NCBI GenBank assembly: GCA_022843625.1
Contig: JALHNH010000002.1
Span: 1-64,000 of the forward strand
Source: Bryobacter sp.
GTDB lineage: Bacteria; Acidobacteriota; Terriglobia; Bryobacterales; Bryobacteraceae
Direction of reading: 5' to 3'
Length of the DNA stretch: 64,000 nt
Shown in pieces: positions 28,486 to 36,422 of this stretch. Position 1 is the stretch's first letter. Each line of letters opens with the position of its first letter. The notes under the pieces were generated by a model. The model was not told where the DNA came from and made no database searches. It saw only the letters and a program-made list of their open reading frames with translations. The translations under genes and the position numbers were made by a program.

Positions 28486-28737
28486 GTGTCTGCCTCGAAG
28501 ACTCTTCTGAAGATGCGCAAGAATCCATTGGGATGGCGTATCGAAGATTTGCAAATGCTTGCATCGGATCATCACCTCACGTGGCGCAGTCCTGGCAGGG
28601 GCGGTAGCCATGTAATTTTTGGTGCACCCGGTGTCCGCGAGATTGTGACGGTGCCTTCGAAACGCCCGATCAAACCTGTCTACATCAAGTTTTTCCTGGC
28701 ACTCATCGATTCGGTTGGAGAGTTGAAAAATAGATGA
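28486..28737 (+). CDS. hicA: HicA-type mRNA interferase toxin
   Basis: A HicA protein of 83 residues from the GTG at 28486; an in-frame ATG at 28387 lies within the previous gene and before the promoter palindrome, so it is less likely. The double-stranded RNA-binding-like fold is seen in the core LASDHHLTWRSPGRGGSHVI, containing the catalytic histidine in GGSHVIF, and VPSKRPIKPVYIKFFLALI. HicA cleaves mRNA and is neutralised by HicB. Its stop overlaps the hicB ATG (ATGA). Confidence 0.85.
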   Translation: MSASKTLLKMRKNPLGWRIEDLQMLASDHHLTWRSPGRGGSHVIFGAPGVREIVTVPSKRPIKPVYIKFFLALIDSVGELKNR

Positions 28738-29111
28738 AAAGAACTAAAAATCGAGATATTGACAACTACCAATTTACGGTGCGACCTCTGTCTAAAGCGG
28801 AGGGTGGTGGTTATTTGGTTGAGTACACCGAGATTCCGGGATGTATGTCCGATGGTGAGAGCATTGAGGAAGCAATTGCGAATGGGAGAGAAGCGCTTTT
28901 AGACTATCTTGCGGTTCTGAAAGAATCAGGAGTCAAGCCTCCGAAGCCAGATGCTGAACCTGCGCAGTGGCGTCAACGACTCCCTCGGACTCTTTATACG
29001 AAGCTTACGAAGCAGGCTGAATCTGAAGGAGTGAGCATCAATAGTTTCGTGGCCGCGATCATCGCGGAAGCGATTGGCGCGAAGCAAGGGGCGAATCCAA
29101 AGCGAGGTTGA
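28734..29111 (+). CDS. hicB: HicB-type antitoxin
   Basis: A 125-residue HicB. The N-terminal HicB fold has YLVEYTEIPGCMSDGESIEE and NGREALLDYLAVLKESG. The C-terminal part (LPRTLYTKLTKQAESEG followed by SINSFVAAIIAEAI) is a ribbon-helix-helix DNA-binding domain, so it can bind both HicA and the promoter. It overlaps hicA by four bases. The palindrome at 28460-28477 is the likely operator. Confidence 0.9.
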   Translation: MKRTKNRDIDNYQFTVRPLSKAEGGGYLVEYTEIPGCMSDGESIEEAIANGREALLDYLAVLKESGVKPPKPDAEPAQWRQRLPRTLYTKLTKQAESEGVSINSFVAAIIAEAIGAKQGANPKRG

Positions 29112-29147
29112 TTGGAAAACGTTGAATCCAATGAATCCCTAAGGGGA

Positions 29148-29281
29148 TCGTCTTTGCCTGCCATAGAATGCGAGCCCTGAGCGCAAGATGATGTTGACGG
29201 CTTAGAGGGCGCACCTGAGTCTGACCGATCCAGGTTCTTGTGCTGACGGGGCGATGCTGAAGCGCCACGAAGTTTACGAAT
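29148..29281 (+). pseudogene. Decayed internal fragment of the cysM-like gene
   Basis: This 134-base stretch aligns without gaps to 30447-30580, inside the cysteine synthase gene 1.3 kb downstream, at roughly 80 percent identity by eye. Shared runs include AGCCCTGAGCGCAAGATGAT and CTGACCGATCCAGGTTCT. An in-frame stop (TAG at the position of codon TAC) breaks the reading frame. It lies right after hicB and joins directly to a fragment of a second gene. A true gene is excluded by its size and stop. Confidence 0.8.
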
Positions 29282-29327
29282 TGAGGATATGGGGTTTCTC
29301 TTGAAGGCGATTGCGGCGGTGCGCTAA
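29282..29327 (+). pseudogene. Decayed copy of the 3' end of the TPR-redoxin gene
   Basis: These 46 bases align without gaps to 27777-27822, the end of the redoxin gene including its stop codon, with 7 mismatches by hand count. Shared runs include TGAGGATATGGGGTTT and GAAGGCGATTG. It abuts the cysM-like fragment. The pair forms a chimera that closes the small-gene stack on its right side. Confidence 0.75.
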
Positions 29328-30049
29328 TTTTTCGATTGCTTCCGTACGCGGCGCAGGAAAATTTGTTTGATATTGCAACCACCATCTTTCGCGTCAATTT
29401 TGCTGGAATCGAGGATGCGGTGTTCTCGACTATAACCCCGATGCAGGCCGTAGACGAAGTAGTTCCCCTCCATTGGAAGAGGGATTTTGTATTGTCCGTT
29501 GGCATCGCTAACTGATCGGTATGAACGTTCACCCGTCTGAGCAATAACGGTTACACCGGCCAATGGACGAATCGCGCTGGCATCGTCGTAAGCTTCAAAG
29601 GTGTAACCGATCAGAGTTAAATTGCGAAGCTCGCGGAGCAGCTTAAGACCAGCGAAAGTTGTGAATTCATGTTCAAGATTCAGGTTGCCCATGCATGCGT
29701 CCGTTTGGAGGATTGCCTTGCCGTTCCTTTGCACCATTCGACCAAACAGAAGATGTTCTTCGCCAATACCGAGTACATAGTCGCAGATTGAGCCTGCACC
29801 GTAGTCGACTAGTATTGAACGCAATTGTGGCTCAAGGCCGCGCCACACTTCCTTTATCGCGACGACGGCGACTTTGCTTCTTTTGTCGCCAAGAGGACCA
29901 TCTTGAAACGAAAGTACTCGGACGAGGGCGACCGCTTCGGATTTGCCATATGCTTCACAGCCGGTAGGTGAGGGGGCGCAAGAGCATCCCAAAATCGGCT
30001 CCATAGCAATGATTAGGAGCAGAAGGGAGATTGTGAGTCGACCTAGCAC
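29324..30049 (-). CDS. Exported protein with TIMP-like N-terminus
   Basis: A 241-residue exported protein. After the signal peptide (MLGRLTISLLLLIIAMEPILG) the mature part begins CSCAPSP, the CxC start typical of TIMP/netrin-like folds; the context ILGC could also be a lipobox. Residues about 150-225 contain a carboxypeptidase-regulatory-like beta sandwich (GVTVIAQTGERSYRSVSDAN, GQYKIPLPMEGNYFVYGLHR). It is likely secreted or anchored and may bind proteins or sugars. It faces the cysM-like gene in divergent orientation. Confidence 0.65.
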   Translation of the reverse strand: MLGRLTISLLLLIIAMEPILGCSCAPSPTGCEAYGKSEAVALVRVLSFQDGPLGDKRSKVAVVAIKEVWRGLEPQLRSILVDYGAGSICDYVLGIGEEHLLFGRMVQRNGKAILQTDACMGNLNLEHEFTTFAGLKLLRELRNLTLIGYTFEAYDDASAIRPLAGVTVIAQTGERSYRSVSDANGQYKIPLPMEGNYFVYGLHRGYSREHRILDSSKIDAKDGGCNIKQIFLRRVRKQSKN

Positions 30050-30120
30050 TCACGTTTAGACCTCGCGGGACATCGGGAAGTTCCCGGTTCCTGATTGAAT
30101 CTCCTCAATCCCTAGAGGAA

Positions 30121-31092
30121 TTGTGGTATTCTTCGGCCATAGGTCGAACTGTGCAAGCTGCAGCCTTTCAAAAACGGAACAATGGCGAGTCTTTGCTGGA
30201 TGCAATCGGCAATACTCCCCTTTTGCGGATGCCGGTGATTTCGTCGGCCTTTCATGGCATCGAAATCCTGGGAAAGGCTGAATTCCTGAATCCCGGGGGG
30301 AGCGTCAAAGACCGTCCCGGCCTCAACATGATTCTCGAAGGTGAGCGGACCGGGCAGTTGACGAAGGCTCGTACGATCCTTGATGCCACTAGCGGGAATA
30401 CGGGTATCGCTTATGCGATGATCGGGGCCTCGCTTGGGTACAAGGTTCGTCTTTGTTTGCCTCAGAACGCAAGCCCTGAGCGCAAGATGATTTTGAAGGC
30501 TTACGGGGCCGATCTGATTCTGACCGATCCAGGTTCTGGCTCTGACGGGGCGATTCTGAAGTGTCGGGAAGTTTACGAATCCGATCCGGACCGCTACTTC
30601 TACCCCGACCAATACAACAACCACGCCAACTGGAAGGCGCATTACGAATCGACAGCGCCCGAGATTCTGAACCAGACCAGTTACGGCATCACACACTTTG
30701 TTGCGATGCTGGGCACCAGCGGCACGTTTACGGGTACGGCGCGGCGGTTGAAGCGCGAGCTTCCGATGGTCAAATGCATTTCTGCGCAGCCGGATCAAGG
30801 TTTTCACGGTATTGAAGGCACCAAGCATATGCCTTCGGCGATCGTGCCTGGCATCTATGATGAGGACCTTGCCGACGAGAACCTCTGGATCTCGACGGAA
30901 GCTTCCTATGAGATGACGCGGCGGCTAGCGCGCGAAGAGGGATTGCTGGTGGGGATTTCTGCCGGGGCTAACGTGGTTGCGGCGACAAAAGTGGCAGCGG
31001 CGATGGCCGAAAAAGGCGAAACTGGAGTAGTGGTGACGATCCTTTGCGACGGCGCCGCTAAATACTTGAGCGAACCCTTCTGGAATGATTGA
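30121..31092 (+). CDS. cysM: Cysteine synthase (CysM-like, carrier-protein-dependent)
   Basis: A PLP-dependent cysteine synthase of 323 residues at most. The PLP lysine is in NPGGSVKDRPGLNMI near residue 60, followed by ATSGNTGIAYAMIGAS and a GTSGTF phosphate-binding loop near 195. The SVKDRP version resembles the M. tuberculosis CysM that uses CysO-thiocarboxylate as sulfur donor. The downstream JAMM peptidase, MoaD-like carrier and E1-like enzyme support this. The start is uncertain: TTG at 30121 has little space for its GAGGA, and GTG at 30151 is the alternative. It overlaps the next gene by 8 bases. Confidence 0.85.
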   Translation: MWYSSAIGRTVQAAAFQKRNNGESLLDAIGNTPLLRMPVISSAFHGIEILGKAEFLNPGGSVKDRPGLNMILEGERTGQLTKARTILDATSGNTGIAYAMIGASLGYKVRLCLPQNASPERKMILKAYGADLILTDPGSGSDGAILKCREVYESDPDRYFYPDQYNNHANWKAHYESTAPEILNQTSYGITHFVAMLGTSGTFTGTARRLKRELPMVKCISAQPDQGFHGIEGTKHMPSAIVPGIYDEDLADENLWISTEASYEMTRRLAREEGLLVGISAGANVVAATKVAAAMAEKGETGVVVTILCDGAAKYLSEPFWND

Positions 31093-31510
31093 GCTTTCAA
31101 CTGAGGCGTGGGCCGTTATGGTCGAACACGCACAAAACTGTTATCCCAACGAATGCTGCGGCATTCTGATCGGCTCTGAGGCCGATGGCAAGCGCCATGC
31201 GACTCTTGCCGTGGCTTGCCGGAACGCCTATGAAGGCGAACAAAAAGATCGCTTCGAGATTGACCCGCGAGACCAGATTGCGGCTGAGCGCAAGTCTCGC
31301 GAGTTGTCGCTCGGAGTGCTTGGATTCTTTCACTCGCACCCGGACGAGGGTGCTTACTTCTCCCAAACCGATTTGAAAAACCACTGGCCCTTCTATTCGA
31401 ACGTCGTCATGAGCGTCCGCGCTCGTGTTGTCAGCGATGCCAAATGCTTCCGCGTCGACGTCGATCAAACTGCCAGTGAAGAAGAGGAACTGATATGGCC
31501 AAAATCCTGA
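31085..31510 (+). CDS. mec: JAMM/MPN metallopeptidase, Mec-like
   Basis: A 141-residue single-domain JAMM peptidase. NECCGILIG provides the upstream glutamate (near 20) and HSHPDEGAYFSQTD provides HxHx7SxxD (about 80-93), the zinc site. The M. tuberculosis counterpart Mec removes cysteine from the C-terminus of CysO after CysM has joined it. Here it lies between cysM and the carrier gene, overlapping the first by 8 bases and the second by 16. The carrier ends in GGR, so this enzyme may also trim the C-terminal arginine (inference). Confidence 0.9.
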   Translation: MIELSTEAWAVMVEHAQNCYPNECCGILIGSEADGKRHATLAVACRNAYEGEQKDRFEIDPRDQIAAERKSRELSLGVLGFFHSHPDEGAYFSQTDLKNHWPFYSNVVMSVRARVVSDAKCFRVDVDQTASEEEELIWPKS

Positions 31511-31770
31511 TCCCGACGCCCCTGCGGCAGTTTACCGGTGGAGCTGACACCGTTGAAGCCAGCGGGGCGACCGTAGGCGAATTGCTCGCCGCGCTCACCA
31601 CCAATCACCCCGACATCAAGAAGAATCTCTTCAACGATGAAGGTAAGCTGCGTAGCTTCGTCAATATCTATGTCAACGACGAAGATATCCGCTACCTGTC
31701 GAAGGAAGCGACTGAAGTTGCCGCTGGCGACACCGTCTCGATTATCCCGAGCATTGCCGGAGGACGCTAG
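31495..31770 (+). CDS. cysO: MoaD/ThiS-type sulfur carrier, CysO-like
   Basis: A 91-residue ubiquitin-fold carrier with the family run GATVGELLAALTTNHPDIK and a C-terminal IIPSIAGGR. Such proteins act as thiocarboxylates formed on a terminal glycine. Here one arginine codon (CGC) follows the diglycine before the TAG stop, so the glycine is masked until a peptidase removes it. This is unusual for CysO and matches the JAMM protease encoded directly upstream. The next gene (E1-like) starts three bases later. Confidence 0.9.
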   Translation: MAKILIPTPLRQFTGGADTVEASGATVGELLAALTTNHPDIKKNLFNDEGKLRSFVNIYVNDEDIRYLSKEATEVAAGDTVSIIPSIAGGR

Positions 31771-31773
31771 AGT

Positions 31774-32919
31774 ATGGCGACGACTTTAACTAACGAAGAA
31801 ATCCAGCGCTATTCGCGCCACTTGATCCTGCCGGAAGTGGGCGTGGATGGGCAGATCAAGCTGAAGGACGCGAAGGTACTGCTGGTGGGTACGGGCGGCC
31901 TTGGTGCGCCGCTTGCTCTCTATCTTGCTGCCGCTGGTGTGGGTACGATTGGCCTGGTCGATTTTGATGTCGTCGATGCGTCGAATCTGCAGCGCCAGGT
32001 GATTCATGGCACCAAGGACATCGGCCGGCCCAAGATTGATTCGGCTGCCGAGAGCATGCTTGACATCAACCCGAATTTGAAGATCATCAAGCACGAAGTT
32101 CCGCTGACGAGCGAGAATGCCAAAGAGATCGTCGAACAGTACGATATGGTTGCCGATGGTACGGATAACTTCCCGACCCGCTATCTGGTGAACGATGTTT
32201 GCGTGCTTACGGGTAAGCCGAATATCTATGGCTCGATCTTTCGCTTTGAAGGGCAGGCATCTGTCTTTGCTACCGACGACGGCCCGTGTTATCGCTGCCT
32301 CTATCCTGAACCACCGCCTCCGGGCCTGGTTCCGAGTTGCGCCGAGGGTGGCGTGCTGGGGATTTTGCCGGGTGTGATCGGGCTGATTCAGGCGACTGAA
32401 GTTGTCAAGATGATTCTGGGCATCGGCCAGACCTTGCAGGGACGGCTTATGCTGTACGACGCTCTGAATATGAAGTTTCGCGAGTTGAAACTTCGTCGTA
32501 ACCCGGATTGCCCCTCGGGTAAGTGCTCGGTGGTGAAAGATCTGATCGATTACAAACAGTTCTGTGGTATTCCAGACACACCTCCAGCGCCTGTAGCTAG
32601 TACGGGAGACTTAGAGGTAACTGAGGTAAAGGCGATGATCGACTCAGGGGAAGACTTTATTCTCGTCGATGTTCGGGAACCCCATGAGTATCAAATTGCG
32701 TCTATTCCAAAAGCAACTCTAATTCCTTTAGGCCAACTGCCGATGAGATTAAGTGAGTTGTCGAAAGACTCTAACATTGTCTGCCATTGCAAAAGTGGCA
32801 TGCGAAGCGCAAAGGCCGTCGATTTGTTGAAACAAAGTGGCTATCTGCGGGTTCGCAATATGAAGGGAGGAATCTTAGCCTGGAGTGACAAAGTGGACCC
32901 CAGCGTTCCGAAGTACTAG
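31774..32919 (+). CDS. moeZ: E1-like adenylyltransferase with rhodanese domain (MoeZ-like)
   Basis: A 381-residue ThiF/MoeB-family enzyme. The nucleotide loop is VGTGGLGAPLALYLAAAG near residue 37, the zinc pair is CYRCLYPEPPP (near 168) and CPSGKC (near 246). A rhodanese domain fills about 275-375 with the catalytic cysteine in CHCKSGMRSAK. It should adenylate the carrier C-terminus and load sulfur from the rhodanese persulfide. It completes a CysM-Mec-CysO-MoeZ set. Its end overlaps the GTG of the GH36-like gene by 35 bases. Confidence 0.9.
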   Translation: MATTLTNEEIQRYSRHLILPEVGVDGQIKLKDAKVLLVGTGGLGAPLALYLAAAGVGTIGLVDFDVVDASNLQRQVIHGTKDIGRPKIDSAAESMLDINPNLKIIKHEVPLTSENAKEIVEQYDMVADGTDNFPTRYLVNDVCVLTGKPNIYGSIFRFEGQASVFATDDGPCYRCLYPEPPPPGLVPSCAEGGVLGILPGVIGLIQATEVVKMILGIGQTLQGRLMLYDALNMKFRELKLRRNPDCPSGKCSVVKDLIDYKQFCGIPDTPPAPVASTGDLEVTEVKAMIDSGEDFILVDVREPHEYQIASIPKATLIPLGQLPMRLSELSKDSNIVCHCKSGMRSAKAVDLLKQSGYLRVRNMKGGILAWSDKVDPSVPKY

Positions 32920-34981
32920 TCTCCGTTTATTGACGGGGCTTTTTGTGCTGGGTTCGCTAACGTCCATTAAAACTCAAGTTGAAGATTCTGTATTCTTTCG
33001 TTACAACGAAGCCAGTGGCTGGGTGGTTGGCAACGACCAATTCAGTGCGTGCTTCAAGATGGAAGCCGACGCTACATTTCGTTGGGTGAATCTGACAGAT
33101 TCGACTGGATACACGCTTTGGGAAGCTTCGCAGTCTGAGCCAAGCAGCCCGATCGATCTTCGAATCAACAACACCATCATCAACGCCAAAACCCCGCTGC
33201 GCCTGATTGGCCAGCGGGGTTTTGTTACGCCGAAAGGAGGAAAAGGGCTAGCCATCTCATTTCGGGATCTTGCAGAGCAATATGAATTCGAATTGCTTCT
33301 AGAGATTTACGCTGGCCACCCGGTGCTGCATCAGCAGGTTCGGGTGAAGAATTTGCGCGGCGCGCGGGTGTATTTGCGGGCCAATGACATCGTCGCCCTG
33401 GCACCGAAGCTGGAAGATGTAGACTACCGCGTGTTCCGGGTGAATCAGTGGAGTGTACTGGCGGGCGGGCGTAATTTTGAACCGCTAACCACGATTCTGA
33501 GCCAGCGGATGCAGCGCGTGGGGATGCAGACTGGCGCTGGAGGGGCACAATGTACCTGGGTTGCCATTGCCAAGCCCGATAACGTGGGATTGATCGCGGG
33601 TTGGGAATTTGATGGATTGGCCAACGCGGTGATCCAACGCAAAGATGTGGTGCTTGATATTGGAGTGAACGTGGCTGGTTTGACGCATCCGGTGGAGCCG
33701 CAGACCTGGTACGATGCTCCTGCCTCCTTTATAGGAATTTTCATTGGGGATTGGGACGAGGCTGGGTATCGCACCCAGCGTTATGCCGAGGCTGCGCTTG
33801 CTCCGAAGGTGAAGGACCCGAAATTTCCTTATATTGCCTGGGATAGCTGGGGTTACGAAACAAAGATCCATGAAATGAGTCTGCGACGGGAAGCGGATTT
33901 GGCCGCCGCTCGCGGAGTGGAGCTCTTTATTGTCGATCTGGGTTGGGCTAAACAAATGGGGGACTGGGAAGCAGACCCTGAAAAATTCCCGAACGGCCTG
34001 AGGGCGTTTTCAGATTATGTCCATGCCAAGGGAATGAAGTTCGGGCTGCACTATGTGATCAGCGAGGCGATGGCCGGCTCTAAAGTTTTGCAGGATCACC
34101 CGGAGTGGGCATGTTCGACCAACTACAACTACCATGGGGCGCAATCGCTGGCCTTGGGGCACAAACCGGTTCAAGACTGGGTGATTGAGCAGGGCGTGAG
34201 AATTATCCGCGAATACAACGTCGACTGGATCTTACAGGACGGGCAGACGATGGTGAAGCAGTGCACCAACGCGGGGCTAAGCTACGACCCGCGGGACTGG
34301 AACTATTCTGGCGACGAAGGGCTGAACAGGATTTTGCGCGAGATTCAGGCCCAGACCCCGGGTGTGGTTTGGGAGAATTGCGCCAACGGGGGTAACATGA
34401 TGACCTTCAGCATGGTGCGCAACTACGTCACCTCGATTACAAATGACGCTTCGGGGTCGCTCGGTTCGCGACAGGGCCTTTTTGGTGCGAGCTTTCCGTT
34501 TCCACCACGCTACACCGATCGCTATATGCCGCATGCCGCAATGACAGACTACAACACACGCAGCTTCATGTTTGGCGGCCCTTGGATTCTGATGAATCGC
34601 CTGACGGATCTCGATGCGGGTGAGCTGGATTTTCTGGCCAGCGAGATCAAGACCTATAAGGAAATTCGCAATTCGATTACTAATGGCAAGGTGCTTCACC
34701 TGACTCCTCGGCCTGCCGTTGGCCGCACCGATGCCATCCAAAGCTACAACCCTGGTCTTGATGAAGCTGTAACGGTGGTGACGCGGGATTCCACGACCAC
34801 GGATCGATTCACCCTAAGAATGCGAGACCTTGTGGCCACGCACACCTACCGGGTGAGCTTTGCCGATGACCGGCGAATCCTCACCATGACAGGTGAGCAA
34901 CTGATGACAACAGGTGTTAGTGTTAACCTGCCAGAGCGTGAATCTGGAGAAATTGTCTACGCACGGCGCATGGCTCAGTAG
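32885..34981 (+). CDS. GH36-like glycoside hydrolase (clan GH-D)
   Basis: A 698-residue protein with a signal-peptide-like start (RLLTGLFVLGSLTS near 14-27) and an N-terminal beta domain, then a GH36-type TIM barrel with WDSWGYETKIHEMSLRREAD, ELFIVDLGWAKQMGDW and KGMKFGLHYVISEAMAG. Near residue 446 the nucleophile region is VDWILQDGQTM, differing from the KxDxN motif of alpha-galactosidases. The acid/base region near 495 reads NCANGGNMMTFSM in place of CxxGxxRxD. Substrate and mechanism are therefore open. The start GTG at 32885 overlaps moeZ; a later start is possible. Confidence 0.7.
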   Translation: MTKWTPAFRSTSLRLLTGLFVLGSLTSIKTQVEDSVFFRYNEASGWVVGNDQFSACFKMEADATFRWVNLTDSTGYTLWEASQSEPSSPIDLRINNTIINAKTPLRLIGQRGFVTPKGGKGLAISFRDLAEQYEFELLLEIYAGHPVLHQQVRVKNLRGARVYLRANDIVALAPKLEDVDYRVFRVNQWSVLAGGRNFEPLTTILSQRMQRVGMQTGAGGAQCTWVAIAKPDNVGLIAGWEFDGLANAVIQRKDVVLDIGVNVAGLTHPVEPQTWYDAPASFIGIFIGDWDEAGYRTQRYAEAALAPKVKDPKFPYIAWDSWGYETKIHEMSLRREADLAAARGVELFIVDLGWAKQMGDWEADPEKFPNGLRAFSDYVHAKGMKFGLHYVISEAMAGSKVLQDHPEWACSTNYNYHGAQSLALGHKPVQDWVIEQGVRIIREYNVDWILQDGQTMVKQCTNAGLSYDPRDWNYSGDEGLNRILREIQAQTPGVVWENCANGGNMMTFSMVRNYVTSITNDASGSLGSRQGLFGASFPFPPRYTDRYMPHAAMTDYNTRSFMFGGPWILMNRLTDLDAGELDFLASEIKTYKEIRNSITNGKVLHLTPRPAVGRTDAIQSYNPGLDEAVTVVTRDSTTTDRFTLRMRDLVATHTYRVSFADDRRILTMTGEQLMTTGVSVNLPERESGEIVYARRMAQ

Positions 34982-36389
34982 CCGTCCCACGGTTGCCCTG
35001 GTTTTTGTCCTTTCCCTTTTTTGTCTGGGAGGGCCGTATACGCAAATTGCCACAGCTCCCCTCGACCCGGTTCTTGCTACCCCGGCTCAGGACGAAGCTC
35101 TCTACACACATGGCATTTTAAGGATGGCCTCAGGTGAGGACTGGCTTACGCCCCGTTTTCTGGGCCGCCCATTGCTGGTGAAGCCGCCCCTGCTGCAATG
35201 GCTTAGCGCTGCATCGGTGAAGCTGCTGGGCATTCAGGTGAAGCTGCTGGGCATTCATTTGTGGGCGCTCCGGCTTCCGAGTATTCTTGCCGCAGCCGCG
35301 ATATTGACGATCATTTACCATGCGTGCGGCCCGGTAGGCTGGATTCTGTTGATTTCGTCACACCTGTGGCGCTCGCGAGCCGGCCTTGTCTTGATGGACG
35401 ATCTGCTAACGCTTTTTTACCTGATTGCGATTCTGCAATTTGTCCGGGACCCCAGGCTGAATCCTCGCTGGGCTGGTTATGTTGTGGGTGCTGCGGTTGG
35501 GCTGGCGATCATGACCAAGTGGTTTGCGGGGGTGCTGCCGCTAGCGCTTTTTCTGTGGGCCCGCCCTCCGCTGCGCCGCTGGATTGAGGCAGCAGCTGCG
35601 ATCCTGGTTGTCGCACTGCCGTGGCATCTCTATCAGTTCAAAGTGAATCACGATTGGTTTCTGGCTGAATATCTGGGCGTCGAACTTTTGGGCTATGCAT
35701 TTAGCGCCCCCGTGCAAGCCAGTAGCGACAGCCAGCTCGGTTATTATCTCCCGCGCCTCGCCTGGTTATTGCCGCTGGCAATCCCGCTGGCAGCCCGGCG
35801 ATGGAATTCTGCCTGGCTTATATGGTGTGGCGTGCTGCTGGCCTCGATCTTCGCCTACAGCTACCGCAATACAACCTATCTGGCCCCGCTGGCACCTGCA
35901 CTCCTGCTCTGTCACCGAGGCTGGATCCACTGGGCTTTCGCTCCGCTGGCTCTGTCCGCGCTGTTGAGTTACCCGGCACCTCAACCGCAGCTTCCGATCA
36001 ACAATGACTTTGCGGGCAGGGAAGTGTTGCACCTCGACCCGGACGACCAACTTAGAACCAGTCTTCTCCCCGGTGCTACTGTTCGTTACATTTTTATGAT
36101 CGAACATCTGCCACCGAATGGCCCGCTGGATTTCGAAAAGCTTGGGATAGCTCGGAGCGTTGATGGCTTCCTGCAAAATCCGGGTCCTGAGGTGGATGCC
36201 ATCCTGGCAAAGGATCTCGATCAATTGCGCCGCCTGATTGAGGCTAGCCCGCAAAGAGACTTTATTCTGAGTGAAAAAGCCTGGTTTGCGCTGGCAATTT
36301 TACCTCCTCATGAAGTAATGCTGGGTCCAAAAGTGATTTTGCGCAGCCGAAGCCCACAGCCTGGCCCCCGACCGAATGCTTTCCCCTAG
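34914..36389 (+). CDS. GT39-like glycosyltransferase (ArnT/PMT type)
   Basis: Up to 491 residues. The membrane protein carries the GT-C marker QDEALYTHGILRMASGEDWL near residue 62 and LVKPPLLQWLSAASVK near 92, as in dolichyl- or undecaprenyl-phosphate sugar transferases such as ArnT. Several hydrophobic helices follow. The soluble C-terminal part is about 130 residues. The start is uncertain: GTG at 34914 overlaps the GH36-like gene by 68 bases, and TTG at 34953 (after GGAG) is an alternative. A 21-bp tandem duplication inside the gene adds seven codons. Confidence 0.65.
   Translation: MLVLTCQSVNLEKLSTHGAWLSSRPTVALVFVLSLFCLGGPYTQIATAPLDPVLATPAQDEALYTHGILRMASGEDWLTPRFLGRPLLVKPPLLQWLSAASVKLLGIQVKLLGIHLWALRLPSILAAAAILTIIYHACGPVGWILLISSHLWRSRAGLVLMDDLLTLFYLIAILQFVRDPRLNPRWAGYVVGAAVGLAIMTKWFAGVLPLALFLWARPPLRRWIEAAAAILVVALPWHLYQFKVNHDWFLAEYLGVELLGYAFSAPVQASSDSQLGYYLPRLAWLLPLAIPLAARRWNSAWLIWCGVLLASIFAYSYRNTTYLAPLAPALLLCHRGWIHWAFAPLALSALLSYPAPQPQLPINNDFAGREVLHLDPDDQLRTSLLPGATVRYIFMIEHLPPNGPLDFEKLGIARSVDGFLQNPGPEVDAILAKDLDQLRRLIEASPQRDFILSEKAWFALAILPPHEVMLGPKVILRSRSPQPGPRPNAFP
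35217..35258 (+). repeat. In-frame 21-bp tandem duplication
   Basis: The unit GTGAAGCTGCTGGGCATTCA plus one base occurs twice in a row (35217-35237 and 35238-35258), differing only at the last base. It encodes VKLLGIQ then VKLLGIH in the loop or helix after the conserved KPPLLQWL segment of the GT39-like protein. The near identity suggests a recent slip. Confidence 0.9.
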
Positions 36390-36422
36390 TTCCACCCGGC
36401 GGTGAAATGAGGGTGCGAGCTC

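Noticed and set aside
29059..29544. 161-codon minus-strand frame across the scar
   Set aside because: Part of it resembles the antisense frame of cysM only because the DNA below is a decayed cysM copy; it is not a gene.
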